Assembly: GCF_000276665.1 (NCBI RefSeq)
Contig: NW_004955446.1
Span: 9,346,818-9,410,817 of the forward strand
DNA: 64,000 nucleotides
Direction: 5' to 3'
Source: Chinchilla lanigera
Taxonomy: Eukaryota > Chordata > Mammalia > Rodentia > Chinchillidae
Positions within the stretch are counted from its first letter, which is position 1; every line of letters starts with the position of its first letter. Both the position numbers and the translations under genes were made by a program. Shown in pieces: positions 60,360 through 64,000 of the stretch. The notes below the pieces were generated by a model. That model saw only the letters and a program-made list of their open reading frames with translations, had not been told where the DNA came from and searched no databases.

Positions 60360-60660
60360 TTTCATGTAGAAAGTGGTGTCCAGGCATGGCCTTGGGAAAC
60401 GAGTGACAGGAGACACACAGTCATGGCAGTCAGGGACTGGGGTGGTGGGAAGGAGAGGGTTGGAGGAGGGTCTTCTGCTTCCGCTCAGGGTGGGCAGGAG
60501 AGCTAGAGAGAGGCCCAGTGGCCAGGCTAGAGGAGAAGAGAGCTATAGTGTAAACTGAGACTAAAGGGCCCCACATGGTAAAGGATTAAATGTAAGGTGC
60601 TAGGGAGCAGATGATAGATTTCAATCAGGATGATAACACAAACAAAGGAGTCATTTAAGA
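60360..60660 (+). repeat. Probable old unnamed interspersed repeat
   Basis: Purine-rich text with AGGCCCAGTGGCCAGGCTAG, GCCCCACATGGTAAAGGATT and TTTAAGAAGGTTAATCTAGG resembles a common mammalian intronic repeat. I could not assign a family. Confidence 0.35.
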
Positions 60661-60769
60661 AGGTTAATCTAGGGAGAGTTTCCATTCTTTCCCCCTTTCC
60701 AATTAAGAATTAAGCCATTAATATGTACCATTTAAATACACATAACCACACCCACACATATACACATAT

Positions 60770-60955
60770 TCCTCCCCTCCTTCCCTCCCCCTCCCCACCC
60801 CCTCTCCCTGTCCCTCTCCCTGGACCTCCCCTTGGCCCTCTCCCCAGCCCTCTCCCTCTCTTTCTGTCATTCTCCCTCTCCTTCTAGGGATTAAACCCAT
60901 AGTCTCATACATACTAAGAAGCTACTCTACCCTGAGCTACATCCCAGCCAAAAGT
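60770..60955 (-). repeat. ID-type SINE with a long C/T tail
   Basis: An inverted tail of CCCTCT-rich sequence at 60770-60880 precedes TCTAGGGATTAAACCCATAG and TGAGCTACATCCCAGCC. Confidence 0.8.
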
Positions 60956-61099
60956 CTCTATTTTATGCAGCAAATTAACTTGTTTTCTATGCATCTAGAA
61001 TGGTATTAGCTAAGAATCATGCTTGAGAGAACTAAGAAAATAGTTACTTACATCATATTCAGATAAAAAGAAAATACCCTGATTAAGAACAGAATTGAC

Positions 61100-61200
61100 T
61101 GGGGCTGTCAGTACAGCTCTATTAGGGTAGAGCGCTTGCTTAGCTGCATTCTCAGAAGAAAAGAGAAAGAAGGAAGGAAGGAATGAAGGAGGGCAGGGAG
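61100..61200 (+). repeat. ID-type SINE fragment with (GGAA)n tail
   Basis: GGGGCTGTCAGTACAGCTCT and GAGCGCTTGCTTAGCTGCAT remain from the 5' half. The B-box part is reduced to a few bases before an AAGGAAGG tail. Confidence 0.65.
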
Positions 61201-63159
61201 AGAGGGATTGAAGTTACAAAACCAAATCAAGAACCTTACAAGTCAAGGCAGAAGACATAAAATTGAATTGATGGCCGAGAAAGAAATATGCATGCAGTGA
61301 TTTTAATCAATCCTATTTCTCCATCGGAAGACTATTCTCCTCGTGTAAACAGTAAATACTAGAGGTCCACACTGTGTGGAGTCAGGTGTAACACTGATGA
61401 ACAGTTATGAGCATTTTTCCTGGAAGCTTAAAATGCTGGAGAGTAATTCAGAAGAAAACACATTTAGAAACCTAGAGAGAAGTGAAGAGGAGCTGAATGA
61501 AATTAGAGCTAGTGTAAAGATGAAGATTGCAAGACAGGTGATAAATAACAGCGTTAGCTATGTTGTGGTAGTTATAATTTCTTTTGAAGGAGGATTTACA
61601 AACTCCATCTAAGACTCCCCCAGACATTCAGAGCACTGATTATACCAGCAACAACTTGGCCACAAAAAGACCTGAAACAGACAAGCTTATTCTGACTAGG
61701 AAGGCAGAGAGCTGCGGCATCCCACCGTCACAGACCGCATTGTGCTGCATGTCCTGGAAGTGCTTAGCTCATAAAGGAGCAGGTGCAAAAACAAATAGCA
61801 AAATGTAGGTACTAGCGAGCCTGGATAGAGGTGCAGATATCCAAACTTCGATGATATGGTGGCAGGGATCCTATGATAGTTCCAAAGAAGAATCCACATC
61901 AGTGTTACATCCTAAGACAGGATGTCCTGGGAGATATTGATATTTGAGGAGTGTTTTAAATAATTTTCTACATTTACATACATAAGGTGTCAATACCCCT
62001 CCCACTGTTGCTAGCAAATGCATTATCTTTTTAGTGCACTTTCAAATCACAAGGCTTTGATTCTCAGGAAACCAAGTTTGGAGGCTCTGTCTAAATTATT
62101 CATTCTGGAAACCCATTTTCCTTCCAGGAGAGGGGCCTGTCTCACTCAGCCAGAGGTCCTGTGTCTTTCTCAGTCAACAGTCTCAACTTGTCAGAATCTA
62201 CAGGCCCTATCGTCTTTTTGCTCTCTGACCATTGTTCCCTGTAATCTGCTGTCTACAGCAGGCCAGTGATGCTACTGACCTTCCCTGTCCCTCTGCTCCT
62301 CAATACTTTTCACTTTAGGCCATCAGGAAATACCTTTCTGTTGTTCATAACACAACACTTGAGGGGAGGTTCCCAGATCAGAGATGTCGGCCCCAAACAT
62401 CACGGTGTTTTCCTTTTCTCCATAGCATCTCCTTTTCTCTGTTCAAATATGGGTCTTTCTAAATATCTGATCCTAACTTTGAGTTACATTCACATTATTA
62501 CCCATGTTGTTTATTGGACTGCGTATCTTCAGAAATGTGGCTAAGCAGGGTTGTAGTATTTCCCAAGTATTTCATAATGCTTCATCTCTCTCAGACACAC
62601 TATAATACTTAGGAAGTTGGATGGCCCAGTACATACAATCTACTAATGATTCAGTTCTGGCACCTCTAACTCTTACTTATCTATCATTCTAACTATCTAG
62701 AGTGGGTTTGCTCTTGACAAGTCCAAAAGTTCATTCTTTATAATTGTTGTTGATGCCACAAAATCCTTTCAGAGTGTTTTCTAAACATAGTTAAGTGAAC
62801 ACTTGGACCTGGTGGTCATGGCAGTTAGTAGCACAGGTGTCGGGAGCCAGGGCAAGGGCTGGAGGAGGTCAGCTTGTCCTTGTGACTCTGCTTTGACAGC
62901 ACTGAATTGGACCCTCCTTTCTGAGAAGACGTTGTAAGTGTGTAGCCCTGAGCTGCCTGTGGTTGAAGGGTTTTCTCCAGAAAGAGTAGCACTGATTGTC
63001 TACCACAGCTGATTCCGCATTCGGTGAATGTGGCTTAATAAATGATCACTCATGGGATATATGAGCTGTCAGAGATGAGCCTGTGTTTCTACCCACCCTG
63101 ACTGGGAGAACGATGGTATTAATTGCGTAAAGGAGGAGAGGAGTTGCCGTTGGCTTGGA
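61201..63159. other. Intronic sequence, no gene recognised
   Basis: This is unique-looking intron. The 60-90-codon open frames here show no family or splice context. Confidence 0.6.
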
Positions 63160-63370
63160 AATGAGGGTGATTAATTCAGCTTTTGACATGCTGAATTAGA
63201 AATTCTTGTGGGTCATCTGAGTGGAAATGCCAAGAGTCAGTCCAATATAAGGAACATGAAAGAGAAGTCTTAACGTAAGACATATTTGAGAGTCATTTAC
63301 ATAGACGTGATCGATGAGCCCGTGGGTATAAATAATTCTGATTCACTATCTTGACACTTTAGTTGGCTAT
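63160..63370 (+). repeat. Probable old unnamed interspersed repeat
   Basis: TTTTGACATGCTGAATTAGA followed by GGTCATCTGAGTGGAAATGC and TTGAGAGTCATTTACATAGA parallels the family fragment at 51560. Confidence 0.4.
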
Positions 63371-64000
63371 GAGAGGTAGAGAAGCTGACAAAACAAGACA
63401 GTGTTGTTGGCATAACTCATTTAATGATGAGGCTCACTCCTGATTATTTATGATAAGCAGGGCTGGAAAAGCAAGGTAACCTGAAATTAGGAGGCAGTGC
63501 CAGTCTATTCAAGCCTTCATCCAAGCTTTGAACTCAGAAAAACCATATTAATTGAAAGGCACAGCTTCCTCGGCCTTTGCTCCTCTTTCCTGCTGAGCGC
63601 ATCTCTAAGTTAGAGGAAGTGGTGGAAGCAGGTAGCTCCTGCATAGCCTATAAATGACTGCTCTTCTTTAGTAGATCTTTCATGATGCTAAGACTGACAG
63701 TTTGCAAAACTGATCAGACCAAGAGGCTAAAACCCTAGAAACCGCCATCTCTCTTGCTGAGGTATATTTCAATTTGTAAGATTCTATATAACATTCAGAG
63801 AAAAATCTGCCAACTTAACGAATGACAAATGCAGCTTTTAAGAATCCTTCCTTATAACCTCCTGTAAGATTCGGAGCTAATAGCTTCTGGCGCATAAATA
63901 ATAAAATTCTGAAATGCAGAAAAAATGATGGGCTAAGTTTTTTTCTAAGAATAGAAATACAGTTCTAACTTGCATTCATTTATTTGATTTGTTTATTCAT

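Larger units (their letters stand above)
18129..64000 (-). other. RAB3C: RAB3C upstream intron (intron 3 by analogy), incomplete
   Basis: Everything to the right of the RAB3C exon acceptor lies upstream in the transcript. I looked for the preceding exon, which should encode the switch II to alpha-3 region ending in a split Trp codon, and did not recognise it. The intron is therefore at least 45.9 kb, provided no alternative exon was missed. Its content is repeats and AT-rich unique sequence, listed separately. Confidence 0.8.

Overview
This window is mammalian nuclear DNA from a rodent, and almost all of it is intron. The rodent call rests on interspersed repeats. There are B1 (7SL-derived) SINEs with the internal ~29-bp quasi-duplication (best at 58642-58800), many short tRNA-derived ID-type SINEs (best at 14980-15076, 18330-18409 and 41257-41363), and several MaLR-type LTRs. 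The ID and B1 variants look non-murine, so a beaver-like or other non-muroid rodent is my guess. I cannot fix the species from this sequence alone.

Only one protein-coding exon can be supported. It is a 125-nt internal exon of RAB3C on the minus strand at 18004-18128. It has a canonical acceptor and donor, and it encodes about 42 residues around the NKxD guanine-specificity motif of the Rab GTPase fold. RAB3C therefore runs right to left. By analogy with the five-exon human gene, positions 1-18003 would be intron 4 (downstream) and 18129-64000 intron 3 (upstream). I did not find the other RAB3C exons here.

Layout: 0.8-1.9 kb holds two tandem old L1 3' ends. An exon-like 144-nt segment of unknown meaning sits at 2.1 kb. 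7.2-7.5 kb holds a Tigger-like DNA-transposon remnant, 9.7-10.8 kb an L2 and a MER5-like element, and 12.2-15.7 kb a SINE-rich stretch plus a repeated unit of unknown family. The RAB3C exon lies at 18.0 kb. A recent-looking 112-bp local duplication lies at 20.0/20.5 kb. 21.9-24.4 kb holds further SINEs and microsatellites. The longest open reading frame not built from a repeat (213 codons, no recognisable family) is at 25.0-25.6 kb. LTRs lie at 27.4, 32.3, 44.4, 54.5 and 57.8 kb. A complete LTR-internal-LTR MaLR element lies at 41.2-43.7 kb, with an ID SINE inserted in its 5' LTR. Large purine microsatellites lie at 46.6 and 54.0-54.3 kb. The rest is AT-rich intron with ancient MIR, L2 and MER5 fragments.

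I saw no RNA gene, CRISPR array, CpG island or other coding locus, and no clear sign of a new biological system. The most checkable leads are the exon-like segment at 2128-2271, the long ORF at 25004-25645, and the two families of local duplication.
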